Shown here in pieces: positions 13,678 to 14,756 of a stretch of 14,756 nucleotides of DNA (position 1 is the first letter of the stretch; each line of letters begins with the position of its first letter). The notes beneath the pieces were generated by a model. It was given only the letters and a program-made list of their open reading frames with translations. It was not told where the DNA came from and searched no databases. The position numbers and the translations under genes were made by a program. This DNA is from DATDCV01 sp036524155 (GTDB taxonomy: Bacteria; Verrucomicrobiota; Verrucomicrobiia; Limisphaerales; UBA8199), in NCBI GenBank assembly GCA_036524155.1, contig DATDCV010000614.1, positions 1 through 14,756 of the forward strand. Direction: 5' to 3'.

Positions 13678-14756
13678 CCACCCAGTGGACATAAGCCTGC
13701 CGTCGCTGGCCCGCCCAGGCGCCTCCAGCTTTTCCTTGGTTTTGTAGCTTTGATGCGGCTGGTGCTCGCGGGCGGAGAGATTCGGGGCGCACCGGCCACT
13801 CCATCCACGACGACTCTCGCCGGGCAACCAGTCCCCTTGCCGATTCAAGTGGACGGCGAACTGAATGAGCCGGCTTGGAGCCGGGCCGAAATCGTGCAGA
13901 CCTTCGTTTACCCTTGGTCGAACCGCGTCGCGCCTTCTACCGAGTTTCGCGCATTGGTGGATGCCGAGCGCCTTTACCTGGCCTTCGAGGTGAGCGACGG
14001 GGACATCGTCCTCGAAAAGGACTTCGCCGGCGAATCAACGCTGGATCGCGAGGACCGCGTGGAGATCTTTTTCGCGCGGGACAATGCGCTGGCGCGTTAC
14101 TTTTGCCTCGAGATCGATCCGCTGGGGAGGGTACACGACTATGCCGCGAGCTTTTACCGGAAATTTGACAGCGACTGGAACTGCCCGGGCCTGCGTGCGG
14201 CCGGGAGGATTCACGCCGGTGGCTACACGGTCGAGGCCGCGATTCCGCTGCCGGCGCTTGCGGGCATGCTGGAACGTCTGGTCTCGCCGGGTTCGATTCT
14301 GCGAGTGGGCATTTTTCGGGCTGAGTTTCGCCAGGGTGCGGCCGGGGATGCCGACGACAACTGGCTGAGCTGGGTCAAGCCGAACGCCCCGAAGCCTGAC
14401 TTCCATGTCGCCTCGGCGTTTGCCGACTGGCATGTGCCGGCGGTGACGAGCGCCGCGGAAGGAGCTTTCCTCACTCGCGGCGTGGTCCTGGTGCCTGAGG
14501 ATTTGCCTTCCGCGGACTGGCCGGCGCGTGCTGCCCGCGCCGGGCTCACTACTATTGCCCTGCACCATGGCACTTCGACGACGCGCGTCGCGGAATTCAT
14601 CGAGTCGCCGCCGGGGCGCGAGTTTCTCACCGCGTGTGCGCGCCTCGGCCTGCACGTCGAATACGAGCTCCACGCAATGAGCGACTTGCTGCCTCGCTCT
14701 TTGTTCGCTCAACAACCGGAGTCGTTCCGGATGAATGAGCAAGGGGCACGAATTGC
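13672..14756 (+). CDS. Secreted protein with CBM9-like domain and DUF4838-like region, partial at right edge
   Basis: The frame is open from ATG 13570 to the window end; I choose ATG 13672 because it gives a signal peptide with Arg-Arg before a hydrophobic run (LQLFLGFVALMRLVLAGG, about 20-37) and likely cleavage near GAPA. Starting at 13570 would overlap the EIIC stop by 8 nt but place the signal more than 50 residues in. Residues about 55-250 match CBM9-like carbohydrate-binding domains: VDGELNEPAWSRAE (60-73), FRALVDAERLYLAFEVSD, LDREDRVEIFFARD and a YTVEAAIPL strand. The following region (about 275-361) with YELHAMSDLLPRSLF (331-345) and ESFRMNEQG resembles the start of a DUF4838 domain, found in secreted carbohydrate-active proteins of Verrucomicrobiota and Planctomycetota. 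Sugar binding is inferred and no catalytic residues are in view. It ends the GNAT-aminotransferase-EIIC cluster seen here. Confidence 0.83.
   Translation, partial: MSPPSGHKPAVAGPPRRLQLFLGFVALMRLVLAGGEIRGAPATPSTTTLAGQPVPLPIQVDGELNEPAWSRAEIVQTFVYPWSNRVAPSTEFRALVDAERLYLAFEVSDGDIVLEKDFAGESTLDREDRVEIFFARDNALARYFCLEIDPLGRVHDYAASFYRKFDSDWNCPGLRAAGRIHAGGYTVEAAIPLPALAGMLERLVSPGSILRVGIFRAEFRQGAAGDADDNWLSWVKPNAPKPDFHVASAFADWHVPAVTSAAEGAFLTRGVVLVPEDLPSADWPARAARAGLTTIALHHGTSTTRVAEFIESPPGREFLTACARLGLHVEYELHAMSDLLPRSLFAQQPESFRMNEQGARI

Noticed and set aside
14035..14742. A 235-codon minus-strand frame near the right edge
   Set aside because: It is antisense to the CBM9-like gene, which shows consistent strands and family motifs in the plus frame.

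Overview
This 14.8-kb window is GC-rich, densely coded bacterial chromosome. The gene content suggests a Verrucomicrobiota bacterium, perhaps Limisphaerales/Pedosphaera-like: a secreted NHL-propeller protein with a C-terminal beta-sandwich tail, a CBM9-like plus DUF4838-like secreted protein, an orphan PTS EIIC, and many structured intergenic 'word' repeats. This placement is inferred from gene style, since there is no rRNA or marker gene; Planctomycetota or Lentisphaerota remain possible. No tRNA, rRNA, CRISPR array, transposase or phage gene was seen.

Region 1 (1-2517, minus strand): a SAM methyltransferase of the '3-hydroxypalmitic acid methyl ester biosynthesis' type overlaps by 8 nt a six-TM sensor histidine kinase that runs off the left edge. 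The arrangement resembles the Ralstonia phcB-phcS quorum-sensing pair. Region 2 (2826-4589, plus strand): an EthD-domain small protein and a FadL/TodX-family outer-membrane channel for hydrophobic compounds, divergent from region 1. Region 3 (4617-5654, minus strand): an enolase-superfamily dipeptide epimerase. It is separated from the next gene by about 340 bp packed with palindromic and short tandem repeats.

Region 4 (5996-10987): the most striking part. A cytoplasmic GH84 enzyme carries the catalytic barrel and stalk of animal O-GlcNAcase (OGA), with almost every active-site motif conserved. After an inverted 12-unit NHL gene comes a stand-alone GNAT whose sequence resembles the C-terminal (pseudo)acetyltransferase domain of animal OGA, but with an intact acetyl-CoA loop. 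The two halves of a eukaryotic fusion protein thus lie as separate genes in one neighbourhood.

Region 5 (10358-14756, plus strand): the GNAT starts a probable operon with a DegT/StrS-type PLP aminotransferase, a lactose/cellobiose/chitobiose-family PTS EIIC permease (4-nt GTGA overlap with the aminotransferase), and a secreted CBM9-like protein cut by the right edge. The EIIC has no PTS partners here and appears to have Asn where the family has its active-site His, so it may be a non-phosphorylating sugar transporter. Together with GH84 the neighbourhood suggests handling of an (N-acetyl)amino sugar or its conjugate; that role is inference.
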